Source: Terriglobus aquaticus (GTDB lineage Bacteria > Acidobacteriota > Terriglobia > Terriglobales > Acidobacteriaceae). From it: 64,000 nucleotides of DNA. Numbering within the stretch: position 1 is the first letter of the stretch; every line of letters starts with the position of its first letter. The stretch spans positions 682,001 through 746,000 of the forward strand of contig NZ_JAGSYB010000001.1 in NCBI RefSeq assembly GCF_025685415.1, given 5' to 3'. This document shows positions 1 to 8,927 of this stretch, piece by piece. Both the position numbers and the translations under genes were made by a program. The notes below the pieces were generated by a model that saw only the letters and a list, made by a program, of their open reading frames with translations, searched no databases and was not told the origin of the DNA.

Positions 1-85
1 TGCGGTTGCGCTCTCGGTGAAGTGTCTCGAGCCGCACGGCTTGTTGCTCCAAACGCAATCACTTGGTAGACTCAAAAAGTCGAAA

Positions 86-103
86 GGGCGCTGCCCAGCG
101 CCC
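86..103. other. GC-rich hairpin upstream of tRNA-Arg
   Basis: Perfect inverted repeat with arms GGGCGCT and AGCGCCC and loop GCCC. Read leftward it is followed by TTTCGACTTTTT, so it could be an intrinsic terminator for leftward transcription. Read rightward there is no T-tract. It may belong to a gene outside the window. Nothing else was recognised in the first 113 bases. Confidence 0.4.
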
Positions 104-113
104 CGCGAAGTGT

Positions 114-190
114 GCACCCGTAGCTCAGCTGGATAGAGCAATTGGCTACGAACCAATAGGTCGGAGGTTCGAATCCTTCCGGGTGCACCA
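114..190 (+). tRNA. tRNA-Arg (anticodon ACG)
   Basis: A complete cloverleaf can be drawn. The acceptor arms GCACCCG and CGGGTGC flank the molecule, the D arm is GCTC/GAGC, and the anticodon stem ATTGG/CCAAT encloses the loop CTACGAA. The T arm contains GGTTCGAATCC, and discriminator A is followed by an encoded CCA. Anticodon ACG reads CGU and, after deamination of A34 to inosine, also CGC and CGA. In bacteria this is the usual TadA substrate, and a tadA gene lies at 21491-21949. Confidence 0.97.
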
Positions 191-209
191 TTCATTACTA
201 AGCTCGACC

Positions 210-241
210 ATCGCCCGCCTTCGCTGCGGGCGATTTGTTTT
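210..241 (+). terminator. Intrinsic terminator of tRNA-Arg
   Basis: Arms ATCGCCCGC and GCGGGCGAT form nine perfect pairs around loop CTTCGCT, followed by TTGTTTT. It lies 20 bases past the tRNA 3' end and is oriented to stop rightward transcription before the convergent tmRNA. Confidence 0.85.
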
Positions 242-273
242 GCTGCAGGTGCAGCTTTGCCTCTTCGCCACAA

Positions 274-308
274 ACACAAATGCCCGCATCCATTGCGGGC
301 ATTTGTGT
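274..308 (-). terminator. Intrinsic terminator of tmRNA
   Basis: A 14-bp perfect inverted repeat, ACACAAATGCCCGC against its complement, with a 7-nt loop. It lies 6 bases beyond the tmRNA CCA end on the minus strand. The distal arm runs into TTTGTG, a short T-tract. Its placement between two convergent RNA genes supports a terminator. Confidence 0.8.
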
Positions 309-314
309 CAGGAA

Positions 315-670
315 TGGTGGAGGCGGTGGGAGTTGAACCCACGTCCGAAACAACTGTCAACAGAGAGCATTCATGCTTTTCCCGTTTCACTTTGTCTCGT
401 ACTGCGCGCTAGGAAAGGGCAAAGAAACGCACAGCACCAGCTCGATTGGGTCTCGTCCTTGGCGCACGAGCAGAGCTCCGCGGACCAGCCTACTGTATGA
501 CGTCCGCAACCAGCCCATAGGCGAAGCCGGAGGAAGACGGCTACTTAATTAATTAAGCAGCAAGCGCGTACTGAGGTTCGGCACTTATCGTTTTGTGAGC
601 AGTTTGAGGGTGTTCACGCCCCTGCATGCCTCTCTGCCACAAGCTATCCCGTCGAAGCCGTGACGCCCCC
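315..670 (-). ncRNA. ssrA: Transfer-messenger RNA (tmRNA)
   Basis: One-piece tmRNA of 356 nt that rescues stalled ribosomes. The 5' end GGGGGCG pairs with CGCCTCC near the 3' end, with one G-T pair, followed by A and an encoded CCA. The T arm (GTGGG, TTCAACT, CCCAC) is intact, and the 5' tRNA-like half has the typical CACGGCTTCGACGGGA segment. The internal reading frame ends in the degron-like YALAA. SmpB is not in the window. Confidence 0.96.
553..582 (-). other. tmRNA tag-peptide reading frame
   Basis: By alignment to the usual resume position (a GC-starting codon about 6 nt after an AUA-like triplet), the tag reads AEPQYALAA followed by TAA. The ending -ALAA is the classic ClpXP/ClpAP degron. 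Just after the tag, TAATTAATTAAG gives stop codons in all three frames. The resume codon is inferred by analogy, so the tag could start a few codons earlier. Confidence 0.8.
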
Positions 671-838
671 AAACTTGTCGCCCGCATGTGGGGCTGTTTT
701 GGAGCAGCTTCGCAGGGCCGCACTGGGCTCTGCCAAAGATCTATGTCCAGTATAGATGCCCAAGAAGCCAAAAGGTCGCCAGTCGCGGTACGCTGGTGAG
801 CGTCGCCCGCTTCGGCTTTGGGGCCCAACAAGGACACC

Positions 839-1939
839 ATGATCTCTCGCGCTTTGCTGCTGACAGGACTTCTCGCCATGACCGCCAACGCCCAGGTTTC
901 CAAGACTCCTTTCGGCACCACGCCTGCCGGTAAGGCTGTCGACATGTACACGATCAAAGATGCCGCCGTCACGGTGAAGGTGATCACCTATGGCGCGCGC
1001 CTGCAGAGTGTGATCGCGCCGGACAAGAACGGCAAGGAAGCCGATGTGGTGCTTGGCCACCCTGACCTGGCTGGCTACCTTGGCGACCGCGACACCTACT
1101 TCGGTGCGGTCGTGGGACGCTATGGCAATCGCATCGCGAAGGGCCAGTTCGTGATCAACGGCCAGACCTCGCACATTCCAATCAACAACAACGGGCAGAC
1201 GCTGCATGGCGGAACCGACGGCTTCGACAACCGCGTCTGGTCGGCCAAAGAGATTCCGATGGGCGTTGAGATGACGCTGGTCTCGCCGGACGGAGATCAG
1301 GGTTTTCCGGGCGAACTCACCGCGCATGTGCGCTACACGCTGCATGGGCACGACCTGCGCATCGAGTACAGCGCAACGACGACCAAGCCTACTGTGCTTA
1401 ACCTGACGAACCACGCATACTTCAACTTGGCGGGCGAGGGCAACGGCAACGTTCTGAACACTGAGGTGATGATCAATGCCGATCGCTACACGCCCGTGAG
1501 CGACGTGTTGATTCCGACGGGCGATCTGCCTCCTGTTGCTGGAACGCCGTTCGACTTCCGCACGCCGCACGCGATTGGCGAGCGCATCAACCAGAAGAAT
1601 GACCAGCTCAAGATCGCCGGCGGCTATGACCACAACTGGGTGCTGAACGGAGCGAACGGTGTGATGAAGCTGGCTGCGAAGGCTGTCGACCCGGCGAGCG
1701 GACGTACGCTGACCGTCAGCACCACCGAGCCGGGCGTGCAGTTCTACACGGGCAACTTCCTCAAGGAAGGTCTGATTACGGGAACCGGCGGGCAGAAGTA
1801 CAGCTATCGTGGCGGCTTCTGCTTTGAGACACAGCATTTTCCGGATTCGCCGAACCATCCCAAGTTTCCGACCACGGAACTTGATCCTGGCCACACCATG
1901 CGCTCGACGACTGTCTTCAGCTTCGGGGTGCAGAAGTAA
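839..1939 (+). CDS. galM: Aldose 1-epimerase (galactose mutarotase), exported
   Basis: This 366-aa protein is a galactose mutarotase-like sugar epimerase that interconverts alpha and beta anomers of aldoses. Visible family motifs are NLTNHAYFNL, carrying the catalytic His, and FETQHFPDSPNHP near the C-terminus, carrying the catalytic Glu. A short cleavable signal peptide (ISRALLLTGLLAMTANAQ) suggests a periplasmic enzyme, unlike cytosolic GalM of the Leloir pathway. The ATG at 839 is preferred over an in-frame TTG at 818 because AAGGA precedes it and it starts the signal peptide. The gene stands alone and is convergent with ligD. Confidence 0.93.
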   Translation: MISRALLLTGLLAMTANAQVSKTPFGTTPAGKAVDMYTIKDAAVTVKVITYGARLQSVIAPDKNGKEADVVLGHPDLAGYLGDRDTYFGAVVGRYGNRIAKGQFVINGQTSHIPINNNGQTLHGGTDGFDNRVWSAKEIPMGVEMTLVSPDGDQGFPGELTAHVRYTLHGHDLRIEYSATTTKPTVLNLTNHAYFNLAGEGNGNVLNTEVMINADRYTPVSDVLIPTGDLPPVAGTPFDFRTPHAIGERINQKNDQLKIAGGYDHNWVLNGANGVMKLAAKAVDPASGRTLTVSTTEPGVQFYTGNFLKEGLITGTGGQKYSYRGGFCFETQHFPDSPNHPKFPTTELDPGHTMRSTTVFSFGVQK

Positions 1940-2016
1940 CCCCGCCCCCTCGCAAACGTCAAGTTCTTCTTTTCAGATGACTTAGCGTTTCAGGGGAGCT
2001 GCAAGTTCCTGGTCTA

Positions 2017-2040
2017 GAAGAACTTAGCCCTAAGTTCTTC
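2017..2040. other. Hairpin downstream of galM
   Basis: Perfect 10-bp inverted repeat, GAAGAACTTA and TAAGTTCTTC, around GCCC, about 78 bases past the galM stop. It has no T-tract. The motif AAGTTCTT recurs nearby at about 1970. It may be a 3' stabilising hairpin ahead of the real terminator. Confidence 0.5.
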
Positions 2041-2074
2041 CGGATCTGTGGGTTCGGAACACATCTGCAAGAGG

Positions 2075-2108
2075 AAGGGCCGGAGAGATTCTCTCCGGCC
2101 CTTTTCTT
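2075..2108. terminator. Bidirectional terminator between galM and ligD
   Basis: Arms GGGCCGGAGAG and CTCTCCGGCCC around ATT, flanked by AA on the left and TTTTCTTCT on the right, giving up to 13 pairs. It works as an intrinsic terminator rightward for galM. The leftward reading ends in CCTTCC, so it is weaker for ligD. Confidence 0.85.
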
Positions 2109-2222
2109 CTGCTCTTCCAGTCTACCGAATCTGAAGAAATACCATGCCAGCCGAAAGAGACAGATGGGAAGAAACTTAGGCCATTCTGGGGCTTGACACG
2201 CTTTGCGTCCGGTTCGCATCGC

Positions 2223-5204
2223 TCAGATTTTCCCGGCGTAGCGCTCGACGACGTCACGGGGAAGCGCCTGGTCCAGCGTGCCGATGGTTTTCCAGGGGTC
2301 TCGTTTGAGGCGGTCGCGCCATCCGGAGGCGAAGTCGGCGACGGTGTAGCGGGGCCGCTGCGAGTCGCCCAGCTCCTTCCAGTCGAGCGGAACGCTGACG
2401 GGCAGGCCGGGGCGCGAGCGCATGCTGTACGGGGCGACGGCGGTGGCGCCGCGCTCGTTGCGCAGATAGTCCAGGTAGATTTTCCCGGTGCGCGCGGCCT
2501 TGGTCATCTTGGTCAGGTACAAACGAGGGTTCTCGCGTTCCATCTCCATGACGAAGCCGTGCGCCCACGCCTTCATGATGCGGAAGTCGTAGTCGGGGCG
2601 CATGGGGAAAACGATGTGGATGCCTTTGCCGCCGGTGGTTTTGACGAAGCTCTGGATGCCAAGTTTCTTCAGCCGGGCGCGCACTTCCAGCGCGCTTTCA
2701 GTGACCTGGGACCAGGGGAGCGACTCATCGGGGTCCAGGTCGATGACGATGCGGTCGGGCTGCTCGAGGTGCTGGTTGGTTGAGCCCCAGGGGTGGATTT
2801 CGAGCACCGTCATCTGCGCCAGGCCGGTGAGGGCCTCCACCGAGTCGAGGGTGATGTACGGCTCGGGCGGACCGCCCTTTTTGTCGGCCACCATGACGGA
2901 GCCGATACCCGGTGGAAGCATGTGGTTCACGTGCTTCTGGTAGAAGCATTGGTTCGACGATCCCTCAGGGCAGCGCACCAGCGACAGCGGGCGATCGGCA
3001 ATGTGGGGGAGCATGCGGTCCGCGACGGCGAACAGGTATTGCGCCAGTTGTTCCTTGGTGACTTCGCTTTCCGGATCGACGATCTTTTTCGGGTGGGTGA
3101 GCCGGATCTGCGGGATGGGCAGGGGAGCAGACGGTTTTGCTACTGCAGATTTCCCCTTCGAAGAAGGCGAAGCACTGGCGTGTTCGGTTTGGCTTGCTGC
3201 CTTGGCGGTGGCGCTTCGCCCGCTACCCCGCGATGTAGCCGCGGAGGAATCGGGCACACTCACCTGTGCGTCGCCTGTGTCCTCTTGGTTAGGGGCGGCG
3301 TGCTTGTCGCGCTTGGGCGTCGGGGCGGCTTCTTCCTTGCGGACTTCGCGCGCGGGCTTGTCTTCCCGGAGTCCGAGGAAGGCCGCCTGACGGAGTTGAT
3401 TCTCGCCGGTCCAGGTGGCGAAGCGAACCTGCGCTACGCGTTCGGGGCGGACGAAGTGAGCGGAGCGTCGTGCCTCGTTGGGAATACTGGCGAAGGGTGA
3501 GGACTTCTGCTCGAGCGGATCGAGCAGGTCGCGCAGCAGCTTGTGCGTCTTGCTGTTGAAGCCCGTGCCGGTCTTGCCCGCGTAGATGAGCTTGCCGCCT
3601 TCGTCGTAGTAGCCGAGCAGGAGGGAACCGATGCCGCGCTGGCCGTTGGACAGGTCTTTCCAGCCGCCGATGACGAACTCCTGCTCATGCAGGCACTTGG
3701 ATTTGACCCACGCGTGGCCGCGGCCCGGGCTGTACTTGGCCGTGCCGCGTTTCGAGATGATGCCTTCTGCGTGGAGTTCGCATGCCTTGTGGAATACGGC
3801 GGCACCGTCGCCGGTGATGTGTTCGGAGAGGCGGAGGTCTTCGGCGTCTTCGCCGAGGACCTGGCGAAGGAGTTGCTTGCGCTCGGTCAAAGGGAGGTCG
3901 CGGGTGCTGCGGCCGTTGAGGTGGAGGAGGTCGAAGGCGAAATAGGTGAGCGGGTGCGACTCGCCCTTTTCGAACGAGGCCTGCAGGCGCGCAAAGGAGG
4001 AGAGGCCTTCGGCGTCGAGGACAACGACCTCGCCATCGAGGATGGCGGTATCGGCGGCGATGCGCTGGATGGCGGCGGCGACGGGTTTGACGCGGTGCGT
4101 CCAGTCGAGGCCGGTCCGGGTGAGCATCTGGACGGTTTTGCCCTGCTTGCGGGCCTGCATGCGGTAGCCGTCGAGCTTGAGCTCGTGCAGCCAGTCTTCG
4201 CCGGCGGGTGGGTCTTCGACCTCGGTGGCGAGCTGCGGCTTGAGGAACTCGGGCAGTGATTCCTTGGGGAGCTTGCCGAGGGCGGCGTCGGCTTCGGAGG
4301 ACTTCGGGGCGTTTGCGGCGGCTGGAGCATTGCGCTGCCCGGAGGAAGCGGCAGGAGAAGGGGACGCGAACGACTTCGTGGCTGCGCTATTGGGTGCCGC
4401 GTGGCTGGCGGAGGCCTGGTCGGCGGCGCGGGCGCGCTGGCGGTACCAGGCCTGGCCCTCGCCCGCGGTCTCCTTGGAGTTCCAGACGTGGGTTTCGGCC
4501 TCGGCGATCTGCTCGAGGGAGCGGCCGGTGACGGCGGAGTTGGGAGCCTCTTCGGTGATGCAGGGGGCACCGGGTTGGCGCTCGAACTCGTCGTGTTCCT
4601 TGATGAGGAGCCAGTTTGGCTTGCCCTCCTGTGCGGCGTGCCCGCCCATGCGGACGAGGGTCCAATTGCCGTGGAGCTTGGTGCCGTTGAGGGCGAATTT
4701 GAGCGAGCCTTTGCGAAGGCCTTCGTCGACGTCGACGTGCGGCTCCCAGGTGCCCTGGTCCCAGACCATGACGGTGCCGCCGCCGTACTGGCCGCGGGGG
4801 ATGATGCCTTCAAAGCCGCCGTACTCCATGGGGTGGTCCTCGACCTGGACGGCGAGGCGGCGGTCGTGGACGTCGTAGCTGGGTCCCTTGGCGACGGCCC
4901 AGGATTTGAGGACGCCGTGCCAGCCGAGGCGGAAGTCGTAGTGGAGGCGGGTGGCGGCGTGCTTTTGGATGACGAAGGGGAGGGCGGAGAGGCCGGTGTT
5001 GGGGGAGGCTTTCTTTGCGGCGGACGTCTTTGCAGGTGTTTTCTTTGCGGTGTTTTTCTTGGCAGAGCCACCGGCTGGTTCGGCGGTGACTTCGAAGTCG
5101 CGCATGGAGCGATAGCGGGCGAGTTGGGCGTGGACCTCGTCGCCTGCTTTTTGGGTGAGGTCTGCTTCCTTCTTTGCGCGAGTGGATGCTTTGGTGGCCG
5201 CCAT
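2223..5204 (-). CDS. ligD: Multidomain ATP-dependent DNA ligase LigD
   Basis: This is a non-homologous end-joining ligase of about 993 aa in the order phosphoesterase, ligase, polymerase, as in Pseudomonas LigD. The N-terminal 3'-phosphoesterase block holds KHAATRLHYDFRL. The adenylation motif KLDGYR is near residue 343. After an Ala/Ser/Lys-rich linker, the primase-like polymerase starts near residue 700 (LTHPKKI) and carries DLDPDE with the metal-binding aspartates. No ku gene is in the window. The longest frame starts at a TTG at 5246. I chose ATG 5204 (MAATKAS) because the extra 14 residues look unconserved and neither start has a clear Shine-Dalgarno. Confidence 0.93.
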   Translation of the reverse strand: MAATKASTRAKKEADLTQKAGDEVHAQLARYRSMRDFEVTAEPAGGSAKKNTAKKTPAKTSAAKKASPNTGLSALPFVIQKHAATRLHYDFRLGWHGVLKSWAVAKGPSYDVHDRRLAVQVEDHPMEYGGFEGIIPRGQYGGGTVMVWDQGTWEPHVDVDEGLRKGSLKFALNGTKLHGNWTLVRMGGHAAQEGKPNWLLIKEHDEFERQPGAPCITEEAPNSAVTGRSLEQIAEAETHVWNSKETAGEGQAWYRQRARAADQASASHAAPNSAATKSFASPSPAASSGQRNAPAAANAPKSSEADAALGKLPKESLPEFLKPQLATEVEDPPAGEDWLHELKLDGYRMQARKQGKTVQMLTRTGLDWTHRVKPVAAAIQRIAADTAILDGEVVVLDAEGLSSFARLQASFEKGESHPLTYFAFDLLHLNGRSTRDLPLTERKQLLRQVLGEDAEDLRLSEHITGDGAAVFHKACELHAEGIISKRGTAKYSPGRGHAWVKSKCLHEQEFVIGGWKDLSNGQRGIGSLLLGYYDEGGKLIYAGKTGTGFNSKTHKLLRDLLDPLEQKSSPFASIPNEARRSAHFVRPERVAQVRFATWTGENQLRQAAFLGLREDKPAREVRKEEAAPTPKRDKHAAPNQEDTGDAQVSVPDSSAATSRGSGRSATAKAASQTEHASASPSSKGKSAVAKPSAPLPIPQIRLTHPKKIVDPESEVTKEQLAQYLFAVADRMLPHIADRPLSLVRCPEGSSNQCFYQKHVNHMLPPGIGSVMVADKKGGPPEPYITLDSVEALTGLAQMTVLEIHPWGSTNQHLEQPDRIVIDLDPDESLPWSQVTESALEVRARLKKLGIQSFVKTTGGKGIHIVFPMRPDYDFRIMKAWAHGFVMEMERENPRLYLTKMTKAARTGKIYLDYLRNERGATAVAPYSMRSRPGLPVSVPLDWKELGDSQRPRYTVADFASGWRDRLKRDPWKTIGTLDQALPRDVVERYAGKI

Positions 5205-5324
5205 AGGTGTGTGAAGCGGTGTTGCGGCGTGGGGTTGCGCAGTCAACGCAGGTTGAACAATGTGGCGATAGATTCAACATGGGGAACGCGATCTATTGCA
5301 AGAACCTGATCAAAGCCAGCAGCG

Positions 5325-5669
5325 CTACCGCTGGGCGGGTAGTCGAAAGCAGCCCCAGCCGTCATTGCGACCGCCTAGTGGTGCGGCAAGCTCATCGAGC
5401 TCTTGCTCGAACGCTGTAATTGCGTCGTGGCTCGGTGCCATGAAGCGCGTGATGGTCACATCCCAATTGTGGCCCGTTTGGCTATCCCACTCCTCTACTT
5501 CAACTGTGAACGAGCTATGTCTGAAAGTATCGGCGAAACGCTCGGCAGCCGTTCGAGTGGGGAACACGACACTGAAGTTCACTGCGCGAGCCGTCTGAAG
5601 GTCATCGCCTCCCGCTTGCATACGCCGGAGGACATCTCCATTCTCGTCATCGGGAAATTTTGAGTTCAT
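5325..5669 (-). CDS. RraB-like (regulator of ribonuclease E) family protein
   Basis: This 114-aa soluble protein opens with FPDDENGDVLRRMQAGGDDLQTARAV-type sequence and continues with VEEWDSQTGHNWDVTITRFM. That matches the overall pattern of the RraB fold family (acidic, 'D-G-L-...-R-x-I-x-F' start, single alpha/beta domain). E. coli RraB binds RNase E and alters its activity. In other phyla the family is largely uncharacterised and is also found as an immunity-like protein. It is a single gene upstream of ligD on the same strand. Family placement is by eye. Confidence 0.65.
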   Translation of the reverse strand: MNSKFPDDENGDVLRRMQAGGDDLQTARAVNFSVVFPTRTAAERFADTFRHSSFTVEVEEWDSQTGHNWDVTITRFMAPSHDAITAFEQELDELAAPLGGRNDGWGCFRLPAQR

Positions 5670-5739
5670 TGTGTTCGCCTACTTGCGCGGAGGCTCTCCT
5701 GATTTACTGAGGAGGAAAGCCCGCTACAGTGCAACTACG

Positions 5740-6150
5740 CTAATCCAATTCGAGGTTTTGGCTGATGCGGAAGACGTGGCCGTCGGGGTGGCGGAGGTGG
5801 GTTTCGCGGGCGCCCCAGGGCATGTCGGTGGGCGGGAAGGTGATGTCGAGGCCGGCGGTGAGGCACTGCTGGTAGACGGCGACGGCGTCGTCGACCCATA
5901 CGGACATCCAGACGCCCTGGTCGGCTTGGGTGTCGCCTTCGTGTTGAAAGGTGGTGGTGTTGGCGCCTCGGCCTCGGCCGCCCTGTCCGTTTTGGCAGAG
6001 AAAGATGACGGTCTTTCCCGAGCCGACGGCGCCAAAGGTGGGCGGTGTGTGGAAGTCCCAGAGCTTGCGCCAGCCCCACTGTTCGAACCAGGCGAAGGAG
6101 GCCTGGAGGTCGGAGACGTTGAGGACCGGGTTGAGGCCGAGCGCTTTCAT
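5740..6150 (-). CDS. VOC (glyoxalase/bleomycin-resistance) family protein
   Basis: This 136-aa single-module vicinal-oxygen-chelate protein starts with LNPVLNVSDLQASFAWFEQWGWRK, the usual first beta-alpha-beta unit. It ends with PWGARETHLRHPDGHVFRISQ, the typical metal-site region with a C-terminal strand. Such proteins can be dioxygenases, glyoxalases or antibiotic-binding proteins. The substrate cannot be told from sequence, and no partner gene suggests one. It lies 67 bases upstream of the mtnA stop, on the same strand. Confidence 0.85.
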   Translation of the reverse strand: MKALGLNPVLNVSDLQASFAWFEQWGWRKLWDFHTPPTFGAVGSGKTVIFLCQNGQGGRGRGANTTTFQHEGDTQADQGVWMSVWVDDAVAVYQQCLTAGLDITFPPTDMPWGARETHLRHPDGHVFRISQNLELD

Positions 6151-6200
6151 GTGCGGGAGGGTAGCACGCTTGGCGCGTGCTACGCCTCGCGTTCTGAAAG

Positions 6201-6217
6201 CAGGTGCTTCGCTGCGC

Positions 6218-6222
<5 letters not shown>
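6201..6222. repeat. Short REP-like element, copy 1
   Basis: CAGGTGCTTCGCTGCGCCTA, followed by GG, lies at the mtnA stop codon. It closely resembles the element at 24871-24892, which has CAGGTCCTTCGCTGCGCTCA followed by GG. Two related 22-mers in intergenic positions suggest a dispersed small palindromic repeat. Confidence 0.4.
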
Positions 6223-7297
<1,075 letters not shown>

Positions 7298-7319
7298 CGC
7301 CTTCTAGTTTAGAGCTTCG

Positions 7320-7359
7320 GAGCTTCGCTCGGTTCTCGAGAGCTTCGCTCGGTTCTCGA
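7320..7359. repeat. Two tandem 20-bp repeats
   Basis: The 20-bp unit GAGCTTCGCTCGGTTCTCGA occurs twice head to tail. A partial GAGCTTCG precedes it (7312-7319), and the related GGCTTCGCCG follows. It fills the short gap between mtnA and the nuclease-like gene. It is probably a slipped-strand intergenic duplication with no visible function. Confidence 0.8.
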
Positions 7360-7393
7360 CGGCTTCGCCGTGATGTGTGGTGGGTGCGGGGGA

Positions 7394-8251
7394 TCAAGGG
7401 CGGGCGACGATGCCGTACTTCTCGGCGAGGAAGACCTGGAGGGGGCGGGGGAGGGTGGTGGCGAGTTCCTGCCAGGTGAGGAGGTGGAGGCGGCTGCGGA
7501 GGTCGGCTGTCTGGACGGCGGCGAAGATGCGGAAGGCCTGTTCGTGGAGGTCGGGGCGGCGCGCGTCGGCGAGCAGGGCGAAGCGGGCGTTGAGGTGGTC
7601 GGCGGCGAGGATGTTGCGGAGGAGTTGGTAGCCGAGAAGGTCGTTGCGGCCGTTGCGCGGGAGGCGCTCGAGGTCGAAGGTGGTTTCGAACGCGGGATAG
7701 CGGGCGAGGAGCGCGGGGCGCGCGGTTTGGAAGCCGGTTTCGGTGAGCTTGGCTTCGATCAGGAGGGTGTCGTCGCCACTGGTGATGCGGAGGTCGGCTT
7801 CGGTGCGGTCGTCGTAGCCGCCGGCCAGCGGGGTAAGGGTGCGGTGGCCGAAGTCGAGCTGCGGTTTCGGGCCGAGGTTCAGCAGAGCCTGCAATGGCTT
7901 GCGCGCGAGCGAGCCGGGGGCGCAGAAGATGCTCATGAGCAGGGCGTCCGACGAGCAGGCGGTGTCGAGTTCTCGGCGAGTGCGGGCGTGCTGGTGCGGT
8001 ACGCGGGCGGAGGCGGTGTAGGCCTTGTCGAGCCGGGCGCGCCAGACCGGGTTGGAGAGGATGCGGCGGTAGGCAGGCGGGTAGAAATTGCCGTGGTTTC
8101 CGGCTTCGTCCTCGGCGTAAACCACGCTGGGGCTTTCTGCGGAGGAAAGCTCGTGTTCGAACGAGGCGCAGCGGACGAGGTTGCGGGCGTTGAGCTCGCG
8201 GCGGAGTGCGGCGGCGGTGTTGAGGAGCTCGGGCTCTGAGGTGCGCCGCAT
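7394..8251 (-). CDS. PGN_0703-like putative restriction-endonuclease-fold protein
   Basis: This 285-aa protein has a PD-(D/E)xK-like core in its second half. EADLRITSGDDTLLIEAKL gives the acidic residue, a short spacer, and E-A-K. The N-terminal half has QLDFG-type sequence preceded by conserved Arg and Trp residues. The pattern resembles the family annotated as PGN_0703 putative restriction endonucleases. No methyltransferase, helicase or specificity subunit is adjacent, so it looks like an orphan nuclease. Function is inferred only from the fold signature. Confidence 0.6.
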   Translation of the reverse strand: MRRTSEPELLNTAAALRRELNARNLVRCASFEHELSSAESPSVVYAEDEAGNHGNFYPPAYRRILSNPVWRARLDKAYTASARVPHQHARTRRELDTACSSDALLMSIFCAPGSLARKPLQALLNLGPKPQLDFGHRTLTPLAGGYDDRTEADLRITSGDDTLLIEAKLTETGFQTARPALLARYPAFETTFDLERLPRNGRNDLLGYQLLRNILAADHLNARFALLADARRPDLHEQAFRIFAAVQTADLRSRLHLLTWQELATTLPRPLQVFLAEKYGIVARP

Positions 8252-8298
8252 GCGTTCAGTGTAGGCGATGAAAGGGCGAAAACAGTAGCGATACGCGA

Positions 8299-8883
8299 CT
8301 ACTGCTTGTCAGCCTCGACCTTCGCGATAAGCGCCTCCAAGTACAACCGCTCCAACTTGCCGTTAGACTCGAAAGCTGTCCGATAGCCGTCATCGATTGC
8401 CGCTAAGGGCCAGACGAAGGTGTATGCGCTAAAGCGAAACGCGAGTGATGCGTCGCAGCCTCCTGCTGAAGATGAACTCAGGACGAACTGCCCTGCCAAT
8501 TGGAAATTATCGAAACTCCTGAAAGGTGAAAGCACCTTTCGGACCGAATACTTGCGAATCGAATACCGGTCGAGGAAAAGAGCTTTGCCGGAAGGCAGGA
8601 GAGATAACTTTTCGTTTCTCAGTCTCGTCGTCGATGTGAACCCTGCTCCGGTGGGTTGTGTACCGGAATAGAGGTGATGATCGGTGAAGTAGGCAATCGC
8701 GACATGCTGCGCTGAGTCACACGATGCTGAGATATGTGCAGTGAAGGCTCCGTTAGCGTCGTCTGAAGAGGCCAAGGATGGTCCGATCGGAACCTGAGAT
8801 ATCGAGCGAGACTCTTTCTGACCTCGGAGCGGAAATCCGAGACCGAGACTTGTGAGCAAGCACAATGCGACAGTTAGTCGCAC
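8299..8883 (-). CDS. Hypothetical secreted protein
   Basis: This protein of about 194 aa was not recognised. The GTG at 8883 is chosen because AGGAG lies 4 bases upstream and translation then opens with a clean signal peptide (RLTVALCLLTSLGLGF). The longest frame starts at a TTG at 8916 without such a site. The mature part is mixed alpha/beta with paired cysteines (SCDSAQH, GGCDASLAF) and could be a small periplasmic domain. Base composition is more A/T-rich than its neighbours. Confidence 0.6.
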   Translation of the reverse strand: MRLTVALCLLTSLGLGFPLRGQKESRSISQVPIGPSLASSDDANGAFTAHISASCDSAQHVAIAYFTDHHLYSGTQPTGAGFTSTTRLRNEKLSLLPSGKALFLDRYSIRKYSVRKVLSPFRSFDNFQLAGQFVLSSSSAGGCDASLAFRFSAYTFVWPLAAIDDGYRTAFESNGKLERLYLEALIAKVEADKQ

Positions 8884-8927
8884 GATGCTCCTGCAATTCT
8901 GGAGTGCAAGTTCCAAGTGCTCAACAC

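Noticed and set aside
63-500. A 145-codon frame across the tRNA and the tmRNA terminator
   Set aside because: It runs through a certain tRNA gene and the tmRNA 3' half, so it is not coding.
671-838. Promoter for tmRNA (TATACT-like at 749-754, minus strand)
   Set aside because: No -35 element at suitable distance, so not supported.
3887-5071. A 394-codon frame within ligD
   Set aside because: Pro/Ser-rich out-of-frame shadow of ligD on the same strand.
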